Positions 11,453 through 22,784 of a stretch of 64,000 nucleotides of DNA are shown here, one piece after another (positions within the stretch are counted from its first letter, which is position 1; each line of letters begins with the position of its first letter). This DNA is from Dendrolimus kikuchii (lineage: Eukaryota > Arthropoda > Insecta > Lepidoptera > Lasiocampidae). Both the position numbers and the translations under genes were made by a program. The notes under the pieces are model-generated. The model searched no databases and was not told the origin of the DNA. It saw nothing but the letters and a program-made list of their open reading frames with translations. The stretch lies in contig CM034392.1 in assembly GCA_019925095.2 (NCBI GenBank), positions 4,595,501-4,659,500 of the forward strand, in the 5' to 3' direction.

Positions 11453-11479
11453 CCTATTATTATTATTATTAACTTTACA

Positions 11480-11795
11480 TATACTTCTCAATGCTCTCAT
11501 TTCAACTGCGATCATCCCACTTTCATGCTTCTTCTGCCATACCCACCTTTTATCTTCTGGCTGTTCATAAACGAGTTAAGCGCTACATTCACTTTATTAC
11601 TTTCCTTTTAACGTTACTCTCATGCTTTCCATCTCTTGTAAACATATCCCCTAGGTATGCAAACTCTATATCTTGCTCTAGTTGCTGCTTTTGCTATTTA
11701 TATGGTACGTATTGTCAGTCACTTTTCATCTCTTTAAAACACTATAGCTTTCGACTTGTTCATATTAATTTTCATTAATTATACAGCACTATATG
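11480..11795 (-). pseudogene. RTE-like reverse transcriptase fragment
   Basis: The minus strand encodes MKINMNKSKAI and, further on, RWVWQKKHESGMIAVEMRAL followed by RSICK, the region just upstream of the RWFGHVERM end in RTE-like polyproteins. The frame is broken several times. Confidence 0.6.
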
Positions 11796-12589
11796 TTAAA
11801 AAACCAAAAATAATTTTGTTAGGTTAGAGGATCACGTGTCACTTTAGTCTATTTTACTCGTACCGCATTTACGGTTTTGAACCGTAATTAAAATTAACCA
11901 GAAATGCATACGTAATTGGGCATGGTGTAAACAGGTGGATGCAATGACACGCCTTAATTACGGTTCTTCGGCTGGGGAGCCCTTGGTTGAATAAAATATG
12001 GCGAGCAAACGACCTCTGGTTAACCTGGTTTCCTTGTTTTGATGATAATCCTATTTTTGACGTTTTAGTACTCTTGTTGGTCTTAAGAGCCTGCTTGTTG
12101 AAAGCATAATGAAAGTGAAATATTAAGCGCATGTTAAAGAGAAATTATTACGTCGGAAGCGATTCATTTACTTTGCCTACCTTTGTATAAAACAAATATA
12201 TCTTGATATTATGTATTGTTAGTAGGATTTATACAACAAAACACATAAAACTTGGAAAACTGTTTTTCTACTTGAAGTACAAGTAAGTATAATTTATGTT
12301 GATTCACGCACAATAATTAGCTACTTTAGAGCGATACTATGACATGTGCAGCCGGCCAAAGCTGAAGTGAGAATGATCGTTGGTCGCCACGTCTGTTCGC
12401 TTTTTATATCTGAACGATAAGGAAACGAGTCGAGTAATCACAAGTACCCGCAAATATTACAAAAGTACAATAATATGTCGTACTATGTGGAACAAATGTT
12501 ATTAACAGTATGTTTTTGATTTCTATACACGTTTATGTATTATTTTTTCCACTTGTACGTTGAAGTTTCACTTATAATATGTGTCCCAG
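11796..12589. other. Intergenic DNA, nothing recognised
   Basis: No gene is recognised. Short inverted words occur near 11872-12030 (ACGGTTTTGAACCGT; AATTACGGTT recurring), of unclear meaning. Confidence 0.4.
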
Positions 12590-12890
12590 CACACATTTCG
12601 TTTTTTTTATATTTCTTATTTTATTTATATCTCAAGTTCTTTTTTTTTATAAGTTTTATACAGTAGTATGTAACAGAATTATTTTTTGAAGAATTAATAG
12701 AGTTGTAGCAAGCAGTGCATACTCAATAAGACCAAGACACAATAAAAGGAAAGAAAATATTATTAGTTATAATAATGACATGATGTTCTAAAATGTTACG
12801 CTAAAATATACCTCCATAAGTTCCTTACAAGCTTGCCAAGATAAAAACGTGATATAAAATAAGAGGTTGGAGCGAGCTGCTATGTAAATG
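12590..12890 (-). mobile_element. LINE 3' UTR matching 41180-41450
   Basis: On the minus strand the segment follows the order seen downstream of the LINE C-terminus at 40905-41450: GCAGCTCGCTCCAACCTCTT, ACAATAAAAGGAAAGAAAAT (its complement), GACCAAGACACAATAAAAGG and TTGTAGCAAGCAGTGCATAC (complement). Only the 3' UTR is retained. Confidence 0.7.
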
Positions 12891-13834
12891 AAGCTTAATG
12901 TAATAGCTTTATATTTGATTTCAAGTAATTGTAAATGATATTTTAATGCCTGTATTTTTGATGCAAACAGTAATTATGTCTGGGTTTAACCCCATCAACC
13001 CAGTAGTATTTTTGCATATGTTTACTAGGTACAGTCATAAAAAATTGTGGGTACATCTGGGCCTGACTCGCTGGGCGGCTGCATTGTTTTGAGCGTTATG
13101 AAGGAGAGCTAAAATGTCACTTTTCTAAGCTATTATAAAACATTTTTCTGTTAATTATTATCGAGAAAAATTAACTACCAAACTTAGAGTCGTATAATGG
13201 TCCATTAAATTTATCTAGTAGCGATTGAATTTGTTAGTAATCTTAGTCTAAAATAAACTTAAATGACTTAATATGAATACATCTCGATTCCCCTTTAGTA
13301 AAATGAATATTAACATTTAATTGCTCTTTAAATTAATTGTATATTGAGCACTATGACTGAAAATAATAGCCAGTAGGGGATATACCTTCATAGACTTATG
13401 AAGTATCTACTAATTAATCAGGCTTTGTTGTGAAATTGAATATTTGGGAATGAATAAAATAATATATATTCTATAAGTGACTGTATTAATTTATTAGATA
13501 AACATAGGAATTTTTTCGTATTCCATTATTATAACAAAATAAGAAAGAAATTAAAAAATATTTAAATTAAAAATTAATATAATAAGTCTTATAATGACGT
13601 CTACGGAATGTGCAATACAGATACAATTTTTAAATAAACGTATATCTTATAGTGAAATATATATTGATATTTTTAAAATTGCTTCTTAATCATTAATATT
13701 GGTATTTATTCATGTATTTTTGTATTATAATTTTTTTTAAACAAATTTAGCGTGTAATCCTAGCACAGACTACGTAAATATTAAAACTGTATTAATTTTC
13801 ATGCTAAAAATAAAACGGCTTTTAATTTTAATCT
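12891..13834. other. AT-rich intergenic DNA, nothing recognised
   Basis: No feature recognised. Confidence 0.45.
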
Positions 13835-14125
13835 CGGTAAATTCGGTTACTGTTAGCACACGCGCCCCAAACTCAAAGGGCACGGGTTCGATCCTGACCG
13901 GAACGCATGCACCACTTAGGTACATTTCAGACCTAATGTACATATTGTTACAATTACCACGTGCTACCAACGGTGAAGTAAAATATCGTGATGCAACCTG
14001 CACATCGAATGAACTGATGTGTCAAATCTGCCAAGCCGCCTTGGACAAACGTGGCGGGTATACGGTCCATTCCCCCTACAATGGGAGGCCTGAGTCCCAG
14101 CAGTGGGACATTCATGATTTGATAT
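13835..14125 (+). mobile_element. Second tRNA-headed SINE family, longest copy
   Basis: The head contains GGGCACGGGTTCGATCCTGA, a good polymerase III B-box. The tail GGCCTGAGTCCCAGCAGTGG is the sort of end common in lepidopteran SINEs. The body (ATTGTTACAATTACCACGTG, GATGCAACCTGCACATCGA) recurs at 45243-45395 and, as a scrap, near 42782. Confidence 0.65.
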
Positions 14126-14885
14126 TATATAAATTTATTACATCACTTAAATGGCTTACTTAACTTTCATATAGTACATATTTTTTGTTAAGTTGTAAAA
14201 AATTGTCACACCTATTTTACATTTTGCGCAATTTTATCGCACTGGAACACCGGTATAATCCGAATATTAATTTATGTAGCAACCCCTTTGGTCAGCGGGG
14301 TCCAGGTGCACGCAATGGCCGCTCGTCGGACAAATGACAAGTAGAGATCTACCTGCCCCCTTTAGAGAGACAAGCGGATGTTAAATTCTGAGTAATTTTG
14401 CCTTCGTAAATTATTAAATTTATCACTGCTAACGTAACTTAAAATTGAGATTTTTATTTATTAATTTGAAACTTTACATTAAATAAACAGTAATGTATTG
14501 ATTCTATTAGCCCGTAAATTAATTTGCTTTGCATTTTAAGGGTTAGTGTGTAACTAACCTCACCCTTGATGTAAACATAATTACATTAAACACAACTAAC
14601 ATCAAATTGTAATTTACATAGGATAAAACAAAGTCTCTTTCCGCGTCTGTCTGTATGTATATCCGATAACTCATCCTAAATCACGCAACTGGCTTTTAAG
14701 CGGCTTTCGCCATAGATCCGCCAATTTTTCACTGATATATACTGATATAGGTATTTTATTATATTTGTAAGTATTTAATTTAATTAATAAAATATGTAGT
14801 TTAAGTATGTTTCTTTATGATATACCTAATAATCTGCACCACGTACATTAGGTTAAACAATAGTTTAAGGAATACCTTAAGTTAG
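14126..14885. other. Intergenic DNA, possible degenerate repeat
   Basis: Nothing firm. The words around 14640-14730 (CGCGTCTGTCTGTATGTATA, AACTGGCTTTTAAGCGGCTT) look like a decayed dispersed repeat. Confidence 0.35.
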
Positions 14886-15012
14886 GTTGCCTGGAAGAGA
14901 TGGCTTTAAGCGATAAGGCCGCCAATTGTTTCTACCATAACAATATTGTAATTGTGTATTTTTGACATTGTATGTTTGGTGAGCAATAAAGTGTTATCTA
15001 TCTATCTTATCT
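14886..15012 (+). mobile_element. Family D LINE 3' end with (TATC)n tail
   Basis: It reads GCCTGGAAGAGATGGCTTTA, AGCGATAAGGCCGCC, then AATAAAGTGTTATCTATCTA. It matches the 3' end of the Jockey-like LINE at 59262-60540, so it is best seen as a severely 5'-truncated copy of that LINE family. Confidence 0.75.
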
Positions 15013-15177
15013 ATCATATACATAAAAGTCGGGTTTCACCCGCGGCGGAGTCGCAGTGAAATATGCAAATACATTTATATATGTAGGTATATATAATATA
15101 TCATTGTTGAGAACTTAAAATACGAACAAGTCTTTCAAAGTCCAACTCAAAAATGAATTTAATAAAATTATAATTAT

Positions 15178-15676
15178 TTTCAACACACTTGCTCATAAAG
15201 TGGCTCTATGGTCACCGCAATTAGGCACAGAATGACACCCATTATCAAACTGTGAGTAAAAAACATTATAACTCACTAGTGAGTTATAGATTTTTTTTAA
15301 AATTTTATTGGTTGAGTTGCTTTGTTCTTAAAAAAGTTTTTATTCAAAAAAAAAGATCGTGTTCTATAGAACAAATAAATTAATGTTCCTATTGCTTGCT
15401 CATTTCACGCAACTTCTTATTTAAATAGATAATTTTAACTCGTACGTGTTTAATAAATAAAACTTTCACTCATATATAACTTTTTTTTATCTACTAAATA
15501 AAATGAGTTTTTGTTGTTATTTTATTCACAAGTGTGTTGAAAAACGTCGTATGATACACGTGTGTATTGATGATTACCGTCCTCGGCTCTCTTAAGACCC
15601 TCGCCTACGGCTCGAGTGACAATGGCGCCTCGGCGGTAATCACCAATGTTACACACTAGTACCATAATGTACTATT
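15178..15676 (+). mobile_element. Family E element, copy 1 (nested inverted repeats)
   Basis: The first part lies between inverted ends TTTCAACACACTTG (15178) and CAAGTGTGTTGAAAA (about 15530). It contains a perfect 20-bp palindrome ATAACTCACTAGTGAGTTAT at 15268-15287. A second stem-loop of about 120 bp follows: GATGATTACCGTCCTCGG pairs with CCTCGGCGGTAATCACC, with CTCGCCTACGGCTCGAG in the loop. No coding capacity. Two more copies in the opposite orientation lie at 61373-62383. Probably a non-autonomous DNA element; superfamily unknown. Confidence 0.8.
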
Positions 15677-16460
15677 ACATAACACTAATCACTTTTATTG
15701 TGAACTAGCATGTGCCAGCGAAACTTCACTGATGACGACGTATTAGTTAGAGGATTGAAAAGGTAGCGCCAAAAACAATGTGATCACAGCGCCACCACCT
15801 TTTTGTCTATATTCATTTATCCCTCGGAAACGATGTCATTTACCGGAATAAACTATCGTTAATGTTGATTCGGAATATACTTTACTTATATAAGATAGCT
15901 CTGAATCTCTCTCTCTATATCTCTCTCTGATAACTCTAAAATTCATAGAAGATAAAATCTCTTGATTTTTTTTCATTTTTAAAAACATTGTACAAACTCG
16001 AACCCGTTAGAAATTTATTTTATCCCTTTTATTATCAATATCTGCCAAAGTGCTATTTTTACAGACTGGTAAACGTTTTCCTTCTTTTTATGTTCCACAG
16101 AATATTGTCTTAAGTATTTTTGTTAAGAATATTAAAATGCATGTTCGCTAATTAATTTTAAATTTAAGCCAAAATAATCCAACAATATATTACAGGAGAA
16201 TTCACTTTCTACTATAGCAAAAAAATTCAAAGGAGCTTAAAGAATACAAAGAGAATAAATTTTAAAAGGGCAGTATAAATATAGGCCCATTTGTGGGCTC
16301 CAACGCGAGAATTTATAAAGTGTTCATGTTAAATAAACATTTTATTCGAAGTTCAGTAAGTTTTGTCGTTTATGGTACTTTTATGTCTTACAACATTAGT
16401 AAGCATCCAAAGGATTCACTTTTAAATATTATCGATACAAGCGAATTGAAAATAGGTTGC
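15677..16460. other. Intergenic DNA with a short (TC)n tract
   Basis: A TC-rich run lies at 15900-15930. Nothing else recognised. Confidence 0.4.
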
Positions 16461-16826
16461 CAGGTTGTCTGGAAGCAATAGACCGTCACCTGCACGTCGG
16501 TTTTCCACCAGCGCTTCTCTCCATCACGGATTGAAGCAGTAGAGGCTAGCCCGTAGGGGTAGGCCCACGTCAGTTGGGGTCGCAGCGAAAAGCTCGCGCA
16601 CGTGACGGAGCCCTGACATAGTGCGACAGAAGGACACCAAGGGGTTTTAGTGGGTATTCCGGCCCCCCATTTGGCCGGTGAGTCCCACACTGCCCCGCCG
16701 TCGTCTCCGTGCGGCAGGATTTCCGCTTGAAAAAAAAAACGGTTGTCTGGAAGAAATCATTTTTGCCAAGTAGTGTATTTTTTGTAATTATTTATTTTGG
16801 TGAGTAATAAAGTGTTATCTATGTAT
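16461..16826 (+). mobile_element. Family D copy split by a nested insertion
   Basis: The segment GCCAGGTTGTCTGGAAG (to 16475) resumes at 16741 with GGTTGTCTGGAAGAAATCAT and runs to GTAATAAAGTGTTATCTATG. The gap is filled by the element at 16476-16740. Confidence 0.75.
16476..16740 (+). mobile_element. 5'-truncated non-LTR retrotransposon 3' end with poly(A), nested in family D
   Basis: This is a GC-rich 265-bp insert ending in CGCTTG plus a run of ten A residues. The 13-mer GGTTGTCTGGAAG occurs on both sides (16463-16475 and 16741-16753) and is the target-site duplication. The sequence GGTTTTAGTGGGTATTCCGG resembles 3' regions of R1-type insect LINEs; that clade call is tentative. Confidence 0.75.
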
Positions 16827-16907
16827 ATATTATTATATTCCTAAAACTATCCTCTTCGGTCTGATATATGTCGGTTGCATACTTTCCGGATTTTTTTTAT
16901 ATTGCTA

Positions 16908-17092
16908 GAGTATAGCAGGCAGGCTGACGGCCCACCTGATAAAAAGTGGTTACCGTCGCCTGTGGATATTTTCAACACTAAAGGTGCTGTTAATATGTCG
17001 GGCGAAAGTGGGCTTGGAACTTGGCCACTAATGCTCGAACACAACTCAAGGTTGTTATGGCGGCAGATACCCTACCACCTGGCAACTAATTT
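16908..17092 (-). mobile_element. Family A retroposon, diverged and internally deleted
   Basis: The plus strand reads GCAGGCAGGCTGACGGCCCA, GTGGTTACCGTCGCCTGTGG and ACACAACTCAAGGTTGTTAT, then jumps to ACCCTACCACCTGGC and stops, lacking the 5' end. Confidence 0.7.
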
Positions 17093-17126
17093 TTAGGTTT
17101 AGTAAAGGAATCTCATAATACCTAGT

Positions 17127-17463
17127 TACATACATACATACATACATAACTTCACGCCAGTTCCCTTGCGGGGTAGGCACGAACAACAGAGTGCCATTTA
17201 GGCTTATTCTTACACACCTCACTGGCCTCTTTGACATTCATAACTCTTGTCATGCAAGCTCGTCTGTTCTTAAGGCTCTTGACATCACCTTCTGCTAGTA
17301 CACGATCAATTTGATCATGGAAGGTGTGTCGTGGCCTTCCACGACTTCTGCATCCATCCACTTTTGCATTGTATATCTGTTTAGTCATTCTTTCATCATG
17401 CATTCTTTCCACATGCCCGAACCACCGGAGCATTCCTTTCCTTACCTTCACCCCGACACTCTC
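17127..17463 (-). mobile_element. RTE-A fragment, 5'-truncated, (ATGT)n tail
   Basis: On the minus strand an uninterrupted 99-codon frame encodes KVRKGMLRWFGHVERMHDER, then QIYNAKVDG and MTRVMNVKEASEVCKNKPKW. The 3' tail is TATGTATGTATGTATGTATG at the left edge. It is nearly identical to the copies at 51465 and 58631, so insertion was probably recent. Confidence 0.8.
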
Positions 17464-18027
17464 TAGTTCTATTCCTAAAATCGTGTCTTAAATACATCTG
17501 TCTAAAATCCTTGTGAATCCAACTTTAGATAAATTAATAACATAAGTTTCAAAATCTTCTTACATAATTGAAGGATCTGAACAAAAATATAGAAAGTGGC
17601 TCTTCTTCGTGTTGATCAATGATCGTAGGTGTAATTTTAAAGCAGTTTGATGACTTAATCTGGTTGATATTGAGAAGTTTTAGCAACGAATTTATTTTGA
17701 GCGCTTAAACGCACTCATTTTCCTTTTAGGGATGTGAAGAGGCGTTTTAAAGTCTCGAGTTACAAAGTTACAGTTCAACACAAAAGTTTAATATTTTTAT
17801 TTTCAAAGTTAATATAAATACAATTCCAGTTTATTGTTAACCTAGAGTATTAAATAATCATTTATTTAGGGGCATGGTTTAAGTGTAAATAAGATAATTA
17901 TTATCGCTGTTTTATACTCTTGGTGTTACGTTTTAATGAATTAATTGAATACACACACACAAGTTTGTATTATTTTTAGCCTTATTTTCAGCAAGGGTTT
18001 TTCATGTAAATTATTATAAGTAATATT
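17464..18027. other. Intergenic DNA, nothing recognised
   Basis: The first tens of bases may continue the RTE-A copy, but I could not confirm it. Nothing else is recognised. Confidence 0.4.
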
Positions 18028-18390
18028 CTGCGTGCACCGGAACACAAACCAACTTAATTGATAATTTCTTTTATTTTCCTTCCACCAATTTTAATATTAT
18101 ATAAAATTATTAGAGCTTGGCATGTTTGCTGAAGAGTTTCTTGCGCCGCTTACTCTTTTCAAGCCATAACATTTTGCGAAGCGGTGGTAAATTAGATTAG
18201 GCTCCCATAGAGTAAATAATAACCTTAAACAAAATTTAAACTAAATAATTAAAATAATGAATAAGTTGGCGGTAGGCTAAATAAAACTTTAACAATACTC
18301 GTTGACATTTTACATCTTTGTCTTCCGTGATCACGGTCACTGAAAAGTGGCCGAAACGTCGGAATAACCAAAATCTTTTAAAAAAATGTT
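18028..18390 (+). mobile_element. Penelope-like element 3' region
   Basis: It parallels the 3' UTR of the element at 25977-27128: CCGGAACACAAACCAACTTA, AAATTATTAGAGCTTGGCAT, AAGTTGGCGGTAGGCTAAAT and CTGAAAAGTGGCCGAAACGT. The protein-coding part is missing. Confidence 0.75.
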
Positions 18391-18508
18391 CATTTCCGAT
18401 CTTAACAATTTCCTCTTACCAAGTGGCTTAAAAATCCAAGACTTGAGGTTGAAATATATAATTATGTAATAATATTTGAAGATAATTCATGTAAACAAAT
18501 TAGTCATC

Positions 18509-18700
18509 GAGAACGGAGAAAGAATACAATTTCCTGCGGCCAGATGACCTGTGGTAAGAGTCGAAAAAACAACCCACAGCCAGGTGGTAGGGTACTTGCC
18601 CGTCTGGATGGCTACCACCCCTGGTCTAGAGTATGCCGCCATAGCAACCTTGAGTTGTGTTCCGACATTAGTCGCCAGGTTAATAAAAAAATACAAAAAA
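18509..18700 (+). mobile_element. Family A retroposon, 3'-shortened, with A-rich tail
   Basis: The sense strand reads GAACGGAGAAAGAATACAAT to GTCGCCAGGTTAATAAAAAA. It lacks about the last 110 bases of the usual unit but still carries an A-rich tail, which suggests that priming could occur at a shorter 3' end. Confidence 0.7.
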
Positions 18701-19784
18701 AGTTGCTTCTACATCTATGCTTGTTTCAATAACGGATGAATAATGGACTAAGAAATTGGCAGTTCATGTACCAATATTTTAAAATTACTATTAATTTCTA
18801 TACCTGCGTAAGTAACAGTAGGTAACGTTATTTCGCCAAAATTATTCCAATACGTGTTAAAAACCTTTTAGCAATAACATTGTGGTTGGCTTGGATTAAG
18901 CACCAGGTATTTCAACTAACATTATCGTCTCGGATTGGTCGGATTCCGTCGTAGTTATCTTAACTGTTTCATATTTCAGGCCGTAATTACAACGTTATTT
19001 AAGAACATTTGCGTTACCAGAAAACGTGCTGGGTTTTGGTTCTGGTACAAGGTAGGAAACAGAAGCGATCACCGCTCTCCCAATTGAATGCTTCAAGAGT
19101 TGAAGTTATAATATCAACTCGTAAACATCTTTCTGCTGATCTCGGGCTTCCAAGTTTTAATTTAAATGGTATGACTGCAACACTTATTTCAGGCAGATTG
19201 ATAGATTCAATCTGATCATAGGTGATCTCGAAATGCCCATTTTCTTACGTTTCAGGTAGATTGATAGATTCAATCTGAACATAGGTGATCTCATAAGAAC
19301 AGGTAGTTCACTTACAATGAGATTAAGATAATAATTAGTAAGTAATACAGTATAATTCTTAACACTAATGTGGTCCTATGCAGTCTGCGATAGAATTATG
19401 TTGTGATTTATTGTTTTACATTTATTTTAATAAAAGATTTTTTAGTTTTATCTTGAAAAAGTTTGTATTTTTACATTTTTGTAGGTCATCTGATAATTTA
19501 TTAAATAAGTGCACACCTTCAAACATAATATTTCTTTTCCCGTAGTTTGTTCTTGGTACACTTAATTGAAATTGCTTTTTCTTCCGGATATTATATTTAT
19601 ATATTTTAGCAGGAAAGGATAGCTTGGAGTGTATATTTTTATTGTTATTTTTTTTATTAATATGCAGGTATTGTATCTTATGTATCTTAGACTATAATAT
19701 GTATATGTTTTACATACGTACCTGTATGTCGTATAATATGTATATATACCACCTTCGACAAATTGAATCTGTTTATTACTGCTA
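18701..19784. other. Intergenic DNA with a 63-bp-period direct repeat
   Basis: At 19187-19229 and 19250-19292 the segment TTTCAGGCAGATTGATAGAT plus TCAATCTGATCATAGGTGAT is repeated with three mismatches at a 63-bp period. No gene recognised. Confidence 0.55.
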
Positions 19785-19902
19785 CGGGTTGTCTGGAAGA
19801 GATTGGCTTCTTAGCGATAAGACCGGCCATTGTGCACATTTAGAATAATACTAGTTGGTAAGTTTTCTGTAATGGTGTACATTGGTGTTATCTCTCTCTC
19901 TC
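19785..19902 (+). mobile_element. Family D LINE 3' end
   Basis: GGTTGTCTGGAAGAGATTGG, TTAGCGATAAGACCGGCCAT and a degenerate pyrimidine tail (TCTCTCTCTC) match family D. Confidence 0.65.
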
Positions 19903-20329
19903 TTTCCTTACCTCCGTGGTGCCTTAGCCACTAACCTATGATGACAACACTAACACTAGAATAGTGACTATTCTAATTTAGTAATCAGCCTTGACAAAAC
20001 TTTACAAATTATAAGGGAAAAGTGCCTCATGAATTAATAAAAAAAAACTACGAATTTTAACATATTTTTATTTCTTTGGAAAAATTAACCAAGACATAAC
20101 ATATAGTCGTTTTGGAATATGAGTCATAGTCTCTGTCTCAAATAATATATCATAAATCAGCAGAAGAGCACACGTCTATTGGGTATTGGGAATATCTTGG
20201 GGTTTACTTTACTTTGTTGGGATTACACTCATTAATAAGCAAACTAGATTAAATATTGAAACGGCTGTTCTCGAGATTTATTTTACCAGAAACTCAACAA
20301 CTCTACGTCCCAGTGATCTTCCTATCGAT
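19903..20329. other. Intergenic DNA, nothing recognised
   Basis: No feature recognised. Confidence 0.45.
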
Positions 20330-20459
20330 CGATCCTATATCTTACCAACGGTTCACTTGAGATACTATCGTTTAAAATTTGACATAAGCTCCATACGAGT
20401 AACGGCAAAATTCAAACAATGCTAAGGGAAGGAATGAATAGTAAGATATTGGAACCGAA
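20330..20459. repeat. Hairpin MITE copy
   Basis: The arms TCCTATATCTTACCAACGGT and AATAGTAAGATATTGGAACC are inverted, and the interior (ATCGTTTAAAATTTGACATA and ACGGCAAAATTCAAACAATG) is also self-complementary. It matches 48232-48368 over its full length. Confidence 0.7.
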
Positions 20460-21104
20460 CACGAATCAAGCGCGATAACGCTCCGCTCATTAAACCAAAG
20501 AGGTAGTCTTATAAACTTTTAAATCCTGAATTACGCAAATAAATATGGTTCACGATTCAATATCAAAATCTGCAGTGACTCTTCAAACATTTCCAATAGC
20601 AGCTTGCAACTTGGACGCTTAAATTTTCCGCAAAATTAAATCCCCGGCGTTGCCCTTGTGAGCATTAAAATTACATAGAGCCGCTCGAATGGTGAATACA
20701 TTGCGGCGTGGTCGAGCCAACCGGAACCGGACCGCTCCGGATTTATTCCGGACCCATTATATTCGGATTTCATTGTCGCAGCAACATTTTATCGCTCAGC
20801 GCTTTTAAATTTCGATAAATACTCGAGTCTGTTTTGATTCTAATTGCAAGCAAATGGTTTCTAGAATAATAATATTGAGTGCATAGAGGCAACAAATGTG
20901 GACTGGTTTTGTTATTGCTACGAAACCAAAAAGAGCAGTTAATAAAAAAAAAACTACTCAACCGCTATAGTTCCAAACAAATTTTTATAAGTATTTTGAA
21001 GATCTACCAATCTGATTTTTTAAAATAATTTTTCATCTTATTTTAAAAGACAAGGAGAATATAATTTTCAAGATTTTGGCAGCAAATAGCTCATCTATGT
21101 ATTC
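20460..21104. other. Intergenic DNA with a GC-rich patch
   Basis: A GC-richer patch lies at 20640-20770 (GGAACCGGACCGCTCCGGAT). It is not coding as far as I can see. Confidence 0.4.
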
Positions 21105-22150
21105 TCTCTTTTGTTTTACCTTCTCCCATTTATTTGGGATCGACATAATATGATTTTTTCTTCCACACTTCTCTTGTCGCTTTCTGAACGCTAAGGATAG
21201 CGGGTTGAGGGAACCGCGACGAGGAATTTGTTTTAGTTATAAAAAGTTGTAAACAAAGAAACAAACACAAGTTGGCGAAACGGGTGACCGGTAAGGCGTA
21301 CAGCCGGATTTGGCTAAGTGATTTGTTAATTACTTACTGAATCATGTGAATTATTATTGTCAGACTCGGTGGATGGGGAATGACTGCAGGGGAGGTAAAG
21401 AGAGGTCATTCAAAGGGACTTATTAATATAAGTCGTAAAAGAAGAATGATTCAAAGATCATTCTTATATTGTATGATAAAAGATATCTATGCCTAGAATA
21501 GTCAAGTTTCATATTTGTTACTTTTTTTTATTTTTTTTATTGCAGGAGATCAGCAGACAGGCAGACGGCCCACTCGATGAAAAGCGGTTACCATCGCCTA
21601 TGGACATTTGCAACATCAAAGGGGCTACAAATGCGCTGCTGCTCTCTTAAGGGAGACTGGAACCTGGCCACTGATGCCAGAACACAACTCAAAGTCGTTA
21701 TAGCGGCATACTCTAAACCAGGGGTGGTAGCCATCCAGTCGGGCAAATGCCCTACCACCTGGCTGTGGGTTGTTAAGTCGCCTCTTACGACAGGCCGCCC
21801 TGCCGCAGGAAATTGTATTCTTTCTCCGTTCCTGCACGGAAAAAAACAACTACTTCTACTACTTTACTTGTTACTAATAAAGGAATGAATTTGTGGGTAG
21901 ATTGATAAGAATTTACTTTACACTTATATTCTATATAAACTTATTATTATCTCTTATATTTATCTATATCGAATCTGGGCAATGACGGATAAACCGTAAG
22001 GACGACTAAATCACTTTAGGACACCTCTATTCTGACTTATGGCCTCTGTTACACCACCAATCATCGTATCACTTCACACAAGCCATTCATCTCTTTTTTG
22101 GTCTACCTTTACATTTGAACCCATCAATCTTGCAGTCTAACATTCCTTTT
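21105..22150 (-). mobile_element. RTE-C relics on both sides of a family A insertion
   Basis: Two minus-strand fragments (21105-21195 and 22015-22150) match the RTE-like C-terminal sequence at 34345-34705, for example CATTCATCTCTTTTTTGGTC and CATTTATTTGGGATCGACAT. A family A copy and other DNA lie between them. They may be parts of one decayed copy or two separate ones. Confidence 0.45.
21532..21840 (-). mobile_element. Family A retroposon, near full length
   Basis: The plus strand begins with a T-rich run and ATTGCAGGAGATCAGCAGAC and ends TTTCTCCGTTCCTGCACGGA. In the sense orientation it is a 0.3-kb unit with a 3' poly(A) tail and no protein, so it must rely on a LINE for movement. Confidence 0.8.
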
Positions 22151-22784
22151 GTACATGTATTATACTTTATTAAAAAAGTAATTAAGAAACATCATTATGT
22201 TTTTGCAAGATCATACTACATATGATATTGTACACTGTTTTTTCAATCCTTTGTTACATATCCAGCCACCCCTAATCTTTACTTTTTTCGCGACATCATT
22301 AAGTAACTCCGTCAAACTACACTTTTCTTATCAAAAATTCATGGAGATACAGTAGTTTTCAAGAAAAATGTTTGTGACGTACATTATATATAGGTTTTGT
22401 GTTTAATAAAAATTACTACTAAGCTATAAATATGAAGAAATTCTGTATAACATTTTATAACGCTTCAGAGACATACATAGTTTATTAAAATGCATGACTG
22501 AATTTCCGCGTTAAGTGGCAGTCGGAAAATAGTTTAGTCTCCCAACTTTGAATTTAAATTCAGTCCCTATTAATATGACGTTAGGGTTAATATTCCTTTG
22601 TGATTCAATAATAAGGTCTTCAGGTATAGTACCATCAATTTAAAACGTTGCTTACTCAGTAGTGTCAGGATCTGCTTTAGTACGTGATATTTTGTTTGAT
22701 GAGTTTTACTAGTATTTAATTTTTATTAGAAGAATAGTACGAAAGTGGTTCGTAGTTTCATAATATTAAAAGTTCATACTACTA
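22151..22784. other. AT-rich intergenic DNA, nothing recognised
   Basis: No feature recognised. Confidence 0.45.

Noticed and set aside
13801..14163. 120-codon plus-strand frame
   Set aside because: It covers a tRNA-headed SINE; no conserved protein features.
21625..21849. Repeated 60-100 codon frames containing RRLNNPQPGGRAFARLDGYH
   Set aside because: The same peptide appears at more than eight places because it is encoded by family A; it is a by-product of a non-coding retroposon, not a protein family.
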